From contig OZ244235.1 in assembly GCA_965217095.1 (NCBI GenBank), forward strand, positions 4,526,001 to 4,590,000: a stretch of DNA of 64,000 bases. The letters run 5' to 3'. Each line of letters starts with the position of its first letter. Position 1 is the first letter of the stretch. The position numbers and the translations under genes were made by a program. A model generated the notes under the pieces. The model searched no databases and was not told where the DNA came from. It was given only the letters and a program-made list of their open reading frames with translations. Below, in pieces: positions 8,873 to 16,933 of this stretch. Source of the stretch: CAYNZV01 sp965217095 (GTDB lineage Bacteria > Latescibacterota > UBA2968 > UBA8231).

Positions 8873-10039
8873 CTAGCCACTCGGTCTCAGAGGCATCAAG
8901 AGACAGAAGTAGTCCTCGTCCGGTCCTTGGTCCACTGGTCGCAAGAGCGCTGCTGTAACGGGGTTGTTGAGCGCGAAACGCACCTCATTGGAATCTATCT
9001 TGCGCAAGATCTCCAGGAGGTAGGTAGCGTTGAACCCGATCTCCATTTCTTCGTCTTGGTAAACCGCCGGCAATTGCTCCCTCGCTTCTCCTCCGAGTTC
9101 CTGGCTGGAGGCGGAAAGCTCGACGCTGCTGGCCCCAAGTCGCATGCGCACTTGGCGCGTGTAGCTGCTTGAAAGAATGGATACTCGGCGTACAGTAGGT
9201 AATAACTGTTCGTTTGAGATGCGAAGTTCCTTGTGGTTGTCTTTGGGGATAACCTGACCATAATCGACGTATGGGCCCTCGATAAGGCGCGTTAGCAGCC
9301 TTGTCTCTCCCATATCGAAGAGAACTTGGCTTCGATCCAGGGTCACGTGCTCTACCTCGTGCTGTTTACCCACAAGTTTCACAATCTGTGCCAGAGATTG
9401 CGGCGTCACGATAACTTCTGACGCCTCCTGACCCCGTAACTGGTCTTTGAGGTCGAGATTGCGGCGATAATAGGCCAAACGCGAACCGTCGGTGGCCACC
9501 ATATCCATACCGTCTTCAGCGATGCGCCAGAACACGCCGTTGAGGACCGGCCGAGTATCATCCTTCGATACCGCAAAGGCTGTCTTTTCGATCATTTTGC
9601 TCAAACTGTCGCCATCAATGGCCGGTAGTTGGGTCCAATCAATGGAGAGGCCATCAAGGGACGTAGGCATTTCCGGAAATTCCTCAGCGGGAATCCCCGA
9701 CAAGGTGTAAGCGCCTTCGCCACCTACATCCGTCCCCAACCGCCCCGAAAGCTGGATCCTATCTCCCTCGACGAGAACATCCAAAACGGTTTCTGGCCAT
9801 TCGCGCGCTATCTCTGCCAGGGTTCGAGCTGGGACCGTGACGGTACCTCCCTGCTCAATGGTAGCCGCCACGCTGGTTTTGATCGAAAGATCCAGATCGG
9901 TCGCCGCCAATGAAAGTCGATCGCCTTCCGCACTCAACAGGAGATTGGAAAGTATAGGCATGGCCGGCTTTGCCGGAACTACATCTAGTACCGTTTCGAT
10001 ACCACGCCACAACTCGTTGCGTTCGACGGTCAATTTCAT
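8873..10039 (-). CDS. dnaN: DNA polymerase III sliding clamp (beta subunit)
   Basis: DnaN (388 residues; usual length about 370-390) forms the ring that tethers polymerase III to DNA. It starts MKLTVERNELWRGIETVLDVV and shows three clamp domains, with the landmark LSAEGDRLSLAATDLDLSI and the C-terminal EDYFCLLMPLRPSG, which matches the usual ending with a methionine-proline-x-arginine pattern. It is the first gene on the minus strand after the intergenic oriC and probably heads the dnaN-recF-DUF721-gyrB-gyrA run. An AT-rich stretch at about 10100-10121 may hold its promoter, but no clean -35/-10 pair was found. Confidence 0.96.
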   Translation of the reverse strand: MKLTVERNELWRGIETVLDVVPAKPAMPILSNLLLSAEGDRLSLAATDLDLSIKTSVAATIEQGGTVTVPARTLAEIAREWPETVLDVLVEGDRIQLSGRLGTDVGGEGAYTLSGIPAEEFPEMPTSLDGLSIDWTQLPAIDGDSLSKMIEKTAFAVSKDDTRPVLNGVFWRIAEDGMDMVATDGSRLAYYRRNLDLKDQLRGQEASEVIVTPQSLAQIVKLVGKQHEVEHVTLDRSQVLFDMGETRLLTRLIEGPYVDYGQVIPKDNHKELRISNEQLLPTVRRVSILSSSYTRQVRMRLGASSVELSASSQELGGEAREQLPAVYQDEEMEIGFNATYLLEILRKIDSNEVRFALNNPVTAALLRPVDQGPDEDYFCLLMPLRPSG

Positions 10040-10557
10040 CGCTTGCCGCGCTGTCTAAATCCGAAGCTCAATTTGAAGGGGTGGGTAGGGAACCGTTGCA
10101 GTTATATAATAGGTATATAAACTTAGCCTGGGAATAACGCGATGTCAAGCAAGCATCAGGAGCGCCATACCTAGGAGAGACGCTGCATCAGTGAGTGTGG
10201 GGGCTGATCACATTTCGTTTGTACCACTTAAGTAGGTTATACACACCACTAGTAATTTTAGTACACAAAGATATAGCTATGTTCTTTATCTAATAATAAT
10301 AATAAGGCGCAAGAAAATGTGGATAACCCCGAGACACCCTAATTAGAAGGGCCTCAACCGCCTGATAATAATGAGTTTGTTTTGGGAACGACAAGAATAT
10401 GGGGATGGGGGTCGATTGTGGACAAAGGGAGGTTTTCGAGGGTACCGGGATCACGCGACGAGAGATGGGAGAGGCTTTCCACATCTCCACAACGTTTCCA
10501 CACCTTCACTAACGTAAGATGTGGATGAGATGTGAATAACATAGCGCAGGAGATCGG
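10040..10557. other. Replication origin (oriC) between dnaA and dnaN
   Basis: This 518-base gap holds no credible gene. It has a perfect DnaA box TGTGGATAA at 10318-10326. One-mismatch boxes are TGTGGACAA (10417-10425), TGTGGATGA (10520-10528) and TGTGAATAA (10531-10539), and two weaker TTTCCACA sites lie at 10475-10503. AT-rich stretches at 10100-10121 and 10281-10305 could unwind. Position between dnaA and dnaN and box clustering make oriC very likely. Which AT-rich patch opens is inference. Confidence 0.85.
10291..10326 (+). other. DnaA-trio-like unwinding element plus DnaA box
   Basis: Five consecutive TAA trinucleotides (10291-10305) are followed by GGCGC (10306-10310), a short A-rich spacer and the perfect DnaA box at 10318-10326. 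DnaA-trios are repeats of 3'-(G/A)AT-5', which read TAG or TAA on this strand, joined through a GC-rich spacer to a DnaA box. The order seen here matches that basal unwinding module. Function is inferred. Confidence 0.55.
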
Positions 10558-11967
10558 CTATCCCAGGGAGTACTTTTTCTCAAGCGACTCGGAAAGCTGC
10601 TCTACGACCACGGCAAAGGAACGATCAGCTTTGCACTTCGCTTCCACCGTTTGCACGGCGTGGATGACCGTGGTGTGGTCGCGATTGCCAAAGTGAAGAC
10701 CGATCATCTTTAATGGATTCCGGGTAAAGCGTTTGGCCAAGAACATGGCGATTTGCCGGGCTTGAGCGACCTCCCGTTTGCGGGTCCTGCCGATCAGCAA
10801 TTCAGGGGTCAAATCGAAATGTCGGGCTACTTGCTGCTGAATGGACTCAATGCTAAGCTCGGTCGACTGACTCGGTCCGCGCTCCTGCGCTATCCGCCGC
10901 GCTGCTTCGACGGTCAGCTCGGCGTGATTTACCGAGCAGTATGCCATTAGGTGGATCAGTGCACCCTCCAGTTCGCGAATGTTCGAGCTCACGTTGTTGG
11001 CCAGGAAAATGGCTACATCGTCGGCGAGAGGAATGTTGTTGATCTCTGCCTTCTGTTGCAGAATGGCGATGCGCGCTTCCAGATCCGGAGCGTCGATACT
11101 GGTGACCAGCCCCCATTGAAAACGTGAGATGAGGCGTTCTTCCAAGCCCTCCAGCTGGCCGGGGGGGCTGTCGCAGGTCATGACGATCTGTTTGCCGTTT
11201 TGATGCAACGCGTTGAAGGTGTGAAAGAACTCATTGCGGGTTTGCTCACCTTTGAGCAGGAACTGAATGTCGTCGACGAGGAGAATATCGGCCGAGCGGT
11301 AGCGGCGTTGAAAGTCTGCCGTGCTCTGATTGCGGATGGCTTCAATGAAATCGCTCATGAATTTCTCCGAAGCCACGTAGGTAACCTGATTTGCGGTTTT
11401 GCGGTCCAACGCGTCGTGACCGATGGCCTGCAGCAGATGGGTCTTGCCGAGACCAACGCCGCCGTAGATAACAAGCGGGTTAAACTGCGTCTTGCCGGGC
11501 GACTTGGCCACCGCCCATGAGGCCGCGTGGGCGAACCGGTTGAACTCGCCGATGACGAAGGTGTCGAAGGTGTAGCGTTCATTCAGCGAGCTTGACGTAC
11601 CGCCGGCCGTTACCTGCGCGGGATGCAGGTGCGGCAGCTCCAGCTGCTCAGCGTCTAATTCTTGATCCGGGGTGTTTTCTGAAGGCTTTGATTCCGCCGT
11701 CGCCGAGGATTGATCTCTTTCGGAAACAATAAAAGAAATCTTTGGCTGCAGTTGTGTTACTTCGAGGACGACGCTACTAATTAGGCTGAGATAGTTGCTT
11801 TCAACCCAGTCCGCAAAGTAGGTACTTGAGACTTCGACTTCGAGACAGTCGCGGTCAAAACGGCGGGCTGTCGTCGGCCGAAACCAAGTATTAAAACTCT
11901 GCGGTCTGACGCGCTGCTCAACGCTGAGCAGACAACGAGCCCACAATTCTTCAGGATCTTGTGACAT
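10558..11967 (-). CDS. dnaA: Chromosomal replication initiator DnaA
   Basis: DnaA (469 residues, usual size) binds DnaA boxes and melts oriC. N-terminal domain I starts EELWARCLLSVEQRV. After a linker comes the AAA+ core: FVIGEFNRFAHAAS, Walker A GGVGLGKTHLLQAIG, Walker B ILLVDDIQFL, and sensor/arginine-finger region EERLISRFQWGL. The C-terminal DNA-binding domain IV carries the signature HFGNRDHTTVIHAV. Transcription is away from rpmH (divergent) and towards oriC. A TTGACG (12026-12021) upstream on the minus strand may be its -35, but the matching -10 (TATAGG) is only 15 bases away, so the promoter is uncertain. Confidence 0.97.
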   Translation of the reverse strand: MSQDPEELWARCLLSVEQRVRPQSFNTWFRPTTARRFDRDCLEVEVSSTYFADWVESNYLSLISSVVLEVTQLQPKISFIVSERDQSSATAESKPSENTPDQELDAEQLELPHLHPAQVTAGGTSSSLNERYTFDTFVIGEFNRFAHAASWAVAKSPGKTQFNPLVIYGGVGLGKTHLLQAIGHDALDRKTANQVTYVASEKFMSDFIEAIRNQSTADFQRRYRSADILLVDDIQFLLKGEQTRNEFFHTFNALHQNGKQIVMTCDSPPGQLEGLEERLISRFQWGLVTSIDAPDLEARIAILQQKAEINNIPLADDVAIFLANNVSSNIRELEGALIHLMAYCSVNHAELTVEAARRIAQERGPSQSTELSIESIQQQVARHFDLTPELLIGRTRKREVAQARQIAMFLAKRFTRNPLKMIGLHFGNRDHTTVIHAVQTVEAKCKADRSFAVVVEQLSESLEKKYSLG

Positions 11968-12060
11968 GCGTGTAAATTATATTCGGCGAGGAGCGCAAAC
12001 CTATAGTCCGCAGGTGCGAACGTCAAGATATCTTTTGCCTATTTGTGCAAATCGCATCGT

Positions 12061-12088
12061 TTGACACGTTATGTGGATTCTCTATATT
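12061..12088 (+). promoter_or_regulatory. Sigma-70 promoter for rpmH-rnpA-yidD-yidC
   Basis: TTGACA (12061-12066) and TATATT (12083-12088) are separated by 16 bases on the plus strand. The predicted start near 12095 leaves a leader of about 78 bases before rpmH. Confidence 0.7.
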
Positions 12089-12172
12089 GTTTGGCTTCAA
12101 TCTGATTGGGGCGATCGCTCCGACGAAATATTTTTTCGATGAAAACGCGCGTCCTTAGATAAGAAGAGCTTC

Positions 12173-12307
12173 GTGAAGCGAACATATCAACCAAGTAGAC
12201 GCAAACGCCGCAACAAACATGGGTTCCGCAAACGCATGAAAACGGCGTCGGGCCGAGCTATCATAAACCGTCGTCGTCGGCGCGGACGCAAACGGCTCGC
12301 CGTATAA
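12173..12307 (+). CDS. rpmH: 50S ribosomal protein L34
   Basis: A 44-codon gene starting with GTG at 12173 and ending TAA at 12305-12307. The product begins MKRTYQPSRRKRRNKHGF and ends GRKRLAV, the invariant pattern of L34, a small basic protein of the large subunit. It lies divergent from dnaA and ahead of rnpA and yidD-yidC, the standard neighbourhood of bacterial origins. A weak AAGAAGAG precedes the start. Confidence 0.95.
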   Translation: MKRTYQPSRRKRRNKHGFRKRMKTASGRAIINRRRRRGRKRLAV

Positions 12308-12328
12308 ATCGATCGCCGCAGCGGATGT

Positions 12329-12592
12329 ATGGGCTGGATCAAGGGCCAACATCTGTGGATGCGCTCTGGGCGCGAATCCGAGGGAGTCGTGCTGGTTGTC
12401 CGGAAGAAGCTGGGCAATGCCGTGCGGCGAAATCGGTTGAAACGCCGGCTGCGGAGCATTCACCGACAGCTCAAACCCCACCCGCTTGGCAGCGTTGTTG
12501 TTCTCGCCCAAACCAACGCCACAGAAACTCCCTACGATCAGCTCGAATCGGAGTTCGCGCGTTTGCTTTCCCAACTCTACATCGCCCGGTGA
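12329..12592 (+). CDS. rnpA: Ribonuclease P protein component, short N terminus
   Basis: RnpA binds RNase P RNA and pre-tRNA leaders. The family signature is clear: VVLVVRKKLGNAVRRNRLKRRLR, carrying the RNR motif (written here in two overlapping parts: VVLVVRKKLGNAV and RRNRLKRRLR), followed by a typical C-terminal strand and helix. The protein is only 87 residues against a usual 105-130. The in-frame sequence upstream is open only to the TAA of rpmH, so at most seven more codons could be added. The first helix and the leader-binding Phe region seem missing or very diverged. Position between rpmH and yidD supports the call. A sequencing frameshift near 12310-12340 is a possible alternative. 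Confidence 0.85.
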   Translation: MGWIKGQHLWMRSGRESEGVVLVVRKKLGNAVRRNRLKRRLRSIHRQLKPHPLGSVVVLAQTNATETPYDQLESEFARLLSQLYIAR

Positions 12593-12595
12593 CGC

Positions 12596-12802
12596 ATGCT
12601 ACGCTGTTTCGTTTTCCTCATTAGAATCTATTCGCTCTGTGCATCGCCTTTCCTACCACCCGTCTGTCGCTTTCAGCCAACCTGCTCCGAATACGCCGTT
12701 CAGGTGCTGGAAAAGTACGGGGTTGTACGGGGTGGCTGGCTAACCTGGAGGCGGCTGCTGCGATGCCACCCCTGGGGTGGTCACGGGTTCGACCCGTCCT
12801 AG
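12596..12802 (+). CDS. yidD: Membrane protein insertion efficiency factor YidD
   Basis: A 68-residue YidD protein, a small amphipathic cytoplasmic-face membrane protein that assists YidC. Family landmarks are IRIYSLCASPFLPPVCRFQP, PTCSEYAVQVLEKYG, and GGWLTWRRLLRCHPW followed by GGHGFDP. The start ATG lies three bases after the rnpA stop, so translation is probably coupled. Length and order rnpA-yidD-yidC are as expected. Confidence 0.93.
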   Translation: MLRCFVFLIRIYSLCASPFLPPVCRFQPTCSEYAVQVLEKYGVVRGGWLTWRRLLRCHPWGGHGFDPS

Positions 12803-12851
12803 AATCATGAGAACAGGGACCTCATGAAACCGAGCCAAACCAGGTAGATTC

Positions 12852-14549
12852 GTGGAAGACAAGAGGACGCTTCTAGCGTTTCTGCTCATCGGGCTGATCC
12901 TGCTAGTATTGCCGTACTATTACGAAATGGTGGGGCTTGCCCCCGGAGAAGACGAGGAGGAGTTGCCTCCCGTCGTCGAACAGTCCTCCGAGCCGCCCGC
13001 GAGAATCGTACCCCAGGAGACAACTCGACCTGATCCCCGCTTGCGGGAGAAGACTCCGCAAACCGAGCCACCGCCTCGGGAAGAGCTAGTGGGTGAGCCG
13101 TTCACGCCGCGGGAGGTATCGGTGCGGACCCCCTTGTTGGATCTGCTGTTTTCATCGGCGGGCGCAACCCTGGTTTCGGTTCAGCTACCGCAATACGAAA
13201 CGCCGGATGGCCGGCCGGTCGAACTGATCAGCGCCGGACATCGCGGCTTGGGTTTGCGTTTGAAAACCCGCGAAGAGGTGATAGACCTGTCGAAGGTGGA
13301 ATTCAGACCCAACCGGGAACAGGTGGTGTTGGATTCAAGCGACGTGGCGACGCTGCGCATGACGGCCGATCTCGGTAACGGCAGATCGGTGTACAACACC
13401 TACGAGTTTGGAGGTGATACCTACGCTGTTCAATTGGAGATAGAGGTGGTCGGCGTCGGCGACGACGCGGAGTTGTTTACCCAATGGGAAGGTGGAATCG
13501 CCAACACCGAGGGACAAACGGTGGAGTCGGCCCTGTTTTTTGCAGCTCCAACCGTACGCCGCATGATGACCTATTTGAACGAAGAGCGGATCGACCACGA
13601 ACCTGATGACGATCAGCCAACCTCCACCGAGGACAAGGGGCCGGTGAAGTGGGCGGCGGTACGGAACCAGTATTTTATGGTAGCGCTTGCACCCGAAGGC
13701 GAAGGCCCTTTCCGCGTCGGCCTTCACGCAGCGCCGGCGCGTAGCGCGGCGCTTAGGGACGAGGTGCGATTCGAGATCGGTGCTCGGGTCGTGCCCGGAC
13801 AGGCCGCGAGGTCCCTTCTTTACTTAGGTCCGCTGTCGTACGACAGGCTGACCAGCTATGGGGCAGAACTGGAAGCGGCCTTGGACCTAGGTTTCCCGAT
13901 CATTCGCGAAATCAGCAAGGTGCTGATGCTGGTCTTTGTCGCCACCTACGACTTCGTTCCCAACTACGGGATCGTCATTATATTGCTGGCAATCGCCATC
14001 AAAATCCTGGTTTATCCACTGACCCACAAGTCGTACGAGTCGATGGCCAAGATGCAGCAGCTGCAGCCGAAAATGGCCGAACTGAAAGAGAAGTACAAGA
14101 GCGACAACCAAAGGTTAAGCCGTGAAACAATGAAGTTGTACAAGGAAGAAGGGGTAAATCCCCTCGGCGGTTGTCTGCCGATGCTTCTTCAAATGCCCGT
14201 ATTCTTTGCGTTATACAGCGTCTTCAACAGTACCATCGAACTCCGACAAGCCCCGTTCTTTTCGTGGATCACCGACCTCAGCAAACCCGACGCTCTGCCC
14301 TTGGGCGGATTCGAGCTTCACGTGCTGCCGTTGCTTATGGCGGGATCCATGTTCGTTCAACAAAAAATGACGATGAAGGATCCCAAGCAGGCGATGTTGG
14401 TATACATGATGCCGGCCTTCATGATCTTCATCTTCTGGAACATATCCTCCGGGTTGGTCTTGTACTGGACGATGTTCAACGTCTTGAGCGTCGGCCAGCA
14501 ACATCTGATCAATCGACTAAAAGAGTCTAAGGCAAATAAAAACAACTAG
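12852..14549 (+). CDS. yidC: Membrane protein insertase YidC
   Basis: YidC (565 residues) inserts proteins into the inner membrane alone or with SecYEG. The N-terminal membrane helix (TLLAFLLIGLILLVLPYYY) is followed by a long periplasmic beta domain, as in Gram-negative YidC1 proteins. The conserved core has five helices, with YEEGVNPLGGCLPMLLQMPV-type start (KEEGVNPLGGCLPMLLQMP), and a hydrophilic-groove arginine in the FALYSVFNSTIELRQAPF segment. The start is GTG at 12852. It ends in a short basic tail (LKESKANKNN). The gene is 49 bases after yidD, in the same operon. Confidence 0.96.
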   Translation: MEDKRTLLAFLLIGLILLVLPYYYEMVGLAPGEDEEELPPVVEQSSEPPARIVPQETTRPDPRLREKTPQTEPPPREELVGEPFTPREVSVRTPLLDLLFSSAGATLVSVQLPQYETPDGRPVELISAGHRGLGLRLKTREEVIDLSKVEFRPNREQVVLDSSDVATLRMTADLGNGRSVYNTYEFGGDTYAVQLEIEVVGVGDDAELFTQWEGGIANTEGQTVESALFFAAPTVRRMMTYLNEERIDHEPDDDQPTSTEDKGPVKWAAVRNQYFMVALAPEGEGPFRVGLHAAPARSAALRDEVRFEIGARVVPGQAARSLLYLGPLSYDRLTSYGAELEAALDLGFPIIREISKVLMLVFVATYDFVPNYGIVIILLAIAIKILVYPLTHKSYESMAKMQQLQPKMAELKEKYKSDNQRLSRETMKLYKEEGVNPLGGCLPMLLQMPVFFALYSVFNSTIELRQAPFFSWITDLSKPDALPLGGFELHVLPLLMAGSMFVQQKMTMKDPKQAMLVYMMPAFMIFIFWNISSGLVLYWTMFNVLSVGQQHLINRLKESKANKNN

Positions 14550-14576
14550 TTACGGTATGTTTTATACTCGGCAGCA

Positions 14577-15947
14577 TTGCCGGCTATAGGATTCGTGGAC
14601 CCTACCGAGACCATTGTTGCCATTTCATCGCCGCGCGGGGAGGGGGGTGTGGGTTTAGTCCGTCTCAGCGGTCCACGGGCGATAGAGATCGGTCAAAGGG
14701 TTTTCCTCAGCAAACCGCCGTTGGGCTCACGGCCACGACACGTGGAGTATGGTCGAATTGTCGACGGCGGCCAAATTCTCGATCGTGGACTTGCCTGGGT
14801 CTTAAAATCTCCCCGTTCCTACACCGGGGAGGACACGGTGGAGATAAGCGCCCACGGAAGCGCGGTGGTGCTGGAGGCGCTAGTCCAAGGTTCTCTCGCC
14901 GCCGGGGCCGTCTTGGCGGCCCCGGGCGAGTTTACTCGGCGCGCTTTTATGAACGGCAGGCTAGATCTGTTGCAGGCGGAGGCGGTCATCGACATCATCC
15001 GCGCCAGCAGCCGTGCGGGTCTCGACAACGCTTACGGTCAAGCCAGCGGTCGTCTTTCATGCCTCGTCAACGAACTGAAACAGATTCTGGTAACCTGCAT
15101 CGCGTTTCTGGAGTTCGGACTTGATTTCTCGGAAGAGGATATTGAAGCCGTGAGTGCCGACTCGATACGTCAGGAGCTCCAACGAGCAGTGACGATGGCA
15201 ACTCGTCTCATCGATACCTTTGAAGGGACCCGCCGCCGCCAAATCGGGGTGGCCGTCTGTCTGCTCGGGCTTCCCAACGCCGGCAAGTCCACCTTGTTCA
15301 ACAATATGCTCGGCGAAGAGCGAGCAATCGTAACGCCTCAGCCAGGTACCACCCGTGACCTTATCGAAGGGCGCACCGTGTGGTCGGGAGAAACGGTCCG
15401 CTTGATCGACACCGCTGGTTTCCGCAGAACCGGAGGAGTTATAGAACGAGAAGGCGTCCGGCGCACGCTACGGTGCGCCGCCGCCGCCGATCTAGTTCTG
15501 GTTGTCGTGGACGGCTCCCAACCCTGGCGGGAGACCTATGAGGATCTGTTGGAGCTGGCGGGCGACAAAGAAGCCTTTCTCGTAATGAATAAATGCGACC
15601 TCCCGAACCGGCTTGGTCCTTTGCCCGCGCACATCTCGATGCCCGCTGTGGAGGTTTCGGGCCTTCAAGGGAAAGGCATCGCCGAGCTCCAGAATCTAGC
15701 GGTGCGTCGGTTCGCCCAGCCCAAGAGTCTAGATGGCATCGGACTGGTCCACGAACGCCACCGCGATTGTCTGCAACGCATGGCGAAGGCCACGTCCACA
15801 GCCCTGGGTGGCGTAACCAGCCAACCGCATGAATGCCTGGTAGTAGAGCTGCGCACGGGCTTGGCCGCCCTGTCAGAGATGCTGGGGGAAACCCTGGATG
15901 AGGAGATTCTCGATCGCGTGTTTTCCGAATTCTGCATTGGAAAGTAG
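14577..15947 (+). CDS. mnmE: tRNA modification GTPase MnmE
   Basis: MnmE (456 residues, normal) acts with MnmG to build the 5-carboxymethylaminomethyl group on U34 of certain tRNAs. The N-terminal tetrahydrofolate-binding domain (ETIVAISSPRGEGGVGLVRL) is followed by helices and an embedded G domain with G1 GLPNAGKSTLFN, G3 DTAGF and G4 NKCD. It ends with the catalytic C-terminal CIGK. The start appears to be TTG at 14577. Its usual neighbour mnmG is absent: rsmG follows directly after two parS sites. Confidence 0.95.
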   Translation: MPAIGFVDPTETIVAISSPRGEGGVGLVRLSGPRAIEIGQRVFLSKPPLGSRPRHVEYGRIVDGGQILDRGLAWVLKSPRSYTGEDTVEISAHGSAVVLEALVQGSLAAGAVLAAPGEFTRRAFMNGRLDLLQAEAVIDIIRASSRAGLDNAYGQASGRLSCLVNELKQILVTCIAFLEFGLDFSEEDIEAVSADSIRQELQRAVTMATRLIDTFEGTRRRQIGVAVCLLGLPNAGKSTLFNNMLGEERAIVTPQPGTTRDLIEGRTVWSGETVRLIDTAGFRRTGGVIEREGVRRTLRCAAAADLVLVVVDGSQPWRETYEDLLELAGDKEAFLVMNKCDLPNRLGPLPAHISMPAVEVSGLQGKGIAELQNLAVRRFAQPKSLDGIGLVHERHRDCLQRMAKATSTALGGVTSQPHECLVVELRTGLAALSEMLGETLDEEILDRVFSEFCIGK

Positions 15948-15948
15948 C

Positions 15949-15964
15949 TGTTTCACGTGAAACA
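15949..15964. other. parS centromere site, perfect match
   Basis: TGTTTCACGTGAAACA is the 16-bp ParB-binding palindrome, matched at all positions. It lies two bases after the mnmE stop. No parA or parB gene is present in this window. Confidence 0.93.
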
Positions 15965-16013
15965 GAGCACCCACCGAAGCTGGCCACAAAACCGTTCGCG
16001 GGCGCCGCGCGTC

Positions 16014-16029
16014 CGTTTCACGTGAAACA
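16014..16029. other. parS centromere site, 15 of 16 bases
   Basis: CGTTTCACGTGAAACA differs from the parS consensus only at the first base. It is 49 bases downstream of the perfect site and contains the GTG used as the rsmG start. Confidence 0.88.
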
Positions 16030-16672
16030 AATTGTGGAGCCATCCACCGATTCCATCCGCCTGTTGAAAGTTGACCTGGTTCAGCTGCGGGATCGGTTGC
16101 GGGACACGGGAGCCTGTCTGGATGACCGATGGATGCCGCACCTTTGGCAGTATGCTTGTTTGTTATTGCGCTGGTCGCAGCGGATGAACTTGGTGTCGTC
16201 GGGAGACCGGGCGAGGATTTTTACCAAACATATCGGCCCAGCCTGCCTCATGGCCGAGTTGGTTAAATCGGTTCCGCATGCGACCGTGGTTGATTACGGC
16301 AGCGGTGCGGGTCTGCCCGGAATTCCACTCAAGATCGTTTTTCCGCATTCACACTTCTATTTGGTCGAAGCACGCCGCAAGCGCGCCTCCTTCCTGCAAA
16401 CGGTTATTCGAACGCTCGAGTTGTCTCGGGTTACGGTGGTCCATCAGCGCCTTGAAGAGTGGAGGTGTCCCGCGGGTCCGGTAGATCTCGTGGTCTCCCG
16501 TGCGACTCCGGGGACCAACCTGGTGGAGCGGGTCCGCGCGCATCTGGCCCCGGGTGGATCGATCGTGACCACCGAGGCGAGCACCCGCGGGCACACCAAG
16601 GGGCTGTTACCGGACGCGCGCAAAGAATTTTCGGGCTTCCCCGCCATCGTCCTATTAACGCCCCCTGTTTAA
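16022..16672 (+). CDS. rsmG: 16S rRNA m7G527 methyltransferase RsmG (GidB)
   Basis: RsmG (216 residues) methylates G527 of 16S rRNA using SAM. The SAM-binding motif is VVDYGSGAGLPGIPLKIVFP, and the family pattern WSQRMNLVS precedes it. RKRASFLQTVIRTLEL and VDLVVSRA follow as expected. The apparent start is GTG at 16022 inside a parS palindrome; no better SD-supported start was found. The gene follows mnmE without the usual mnmG. No parAB operon follows it, which is the common arrangement elsewhere. Confidence 0.92.
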   Translation: MKQIVEPSTDSIRLLKVDLVQLRDRLRDTGACLDDRWMPHLWQYACLLLRWSQRMNLVSSGDRARIFTKHIGPACLMAELVKSVPHATVVDYGSGAGLPGIPLKIVFPHSHFYLVEARRKRASFLQTVIRTLELSRVTVVHQRLEEWRCPAGPVDLVVSRATPGTNLVERVRAHLAPGGSIVTTEASTRGHTKGLLPDARKEFSGFPAIVLLTPPV

Positions 16673-16676
16673 TTAG

Positions 16677-16812
16677 TTGTCCACACTTTTCCCCACCATT
16701 ATGTTGATGACCGAAGCGCCCATAAAATATCATATAACTCTAATATAAACAATATGTAGCAGCGCATTGAGGAGAGTCCTAAGCGCGCTGGTTGGCGCGA
16801 ATGTGTGGATAA
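16677..16812. other. Second DnaA-box patch with AT-rich core
   Basis: The gap between rsmG and the next gene holds TTGTCCACA (16677-16685, one mismatch) and a perfect TGTGGATAA (16804-16812). They flank an AT-rich run with ATAAAATATCATATAACTC and TAATATAAACAATATG near 16720-16757. This resembles a small origin-like or DnaA-titration element. A 61-codon frame across it (16767-16952) has poor support and is not called. Confidence 0.45.
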
Positions 16813-16933
16813 CTTCCCTGGCTTTACAGGTCGAGCGCGCGGACCGAGAGAAATTAGCTATTGCCACCCTGCCCGCCGGCACCGTATATTTTATACCCGA
16901 ATTTTGTGTTGACCTTCGATTGGACCGTATCCC

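Noticed and set aside
12000..12026. Possible dnaA promoter TTGACG with TATAGG
   Set aside because: The 15-base spacing is too short for a confident sigma-70 call, so it is mentioned only under dnaA.
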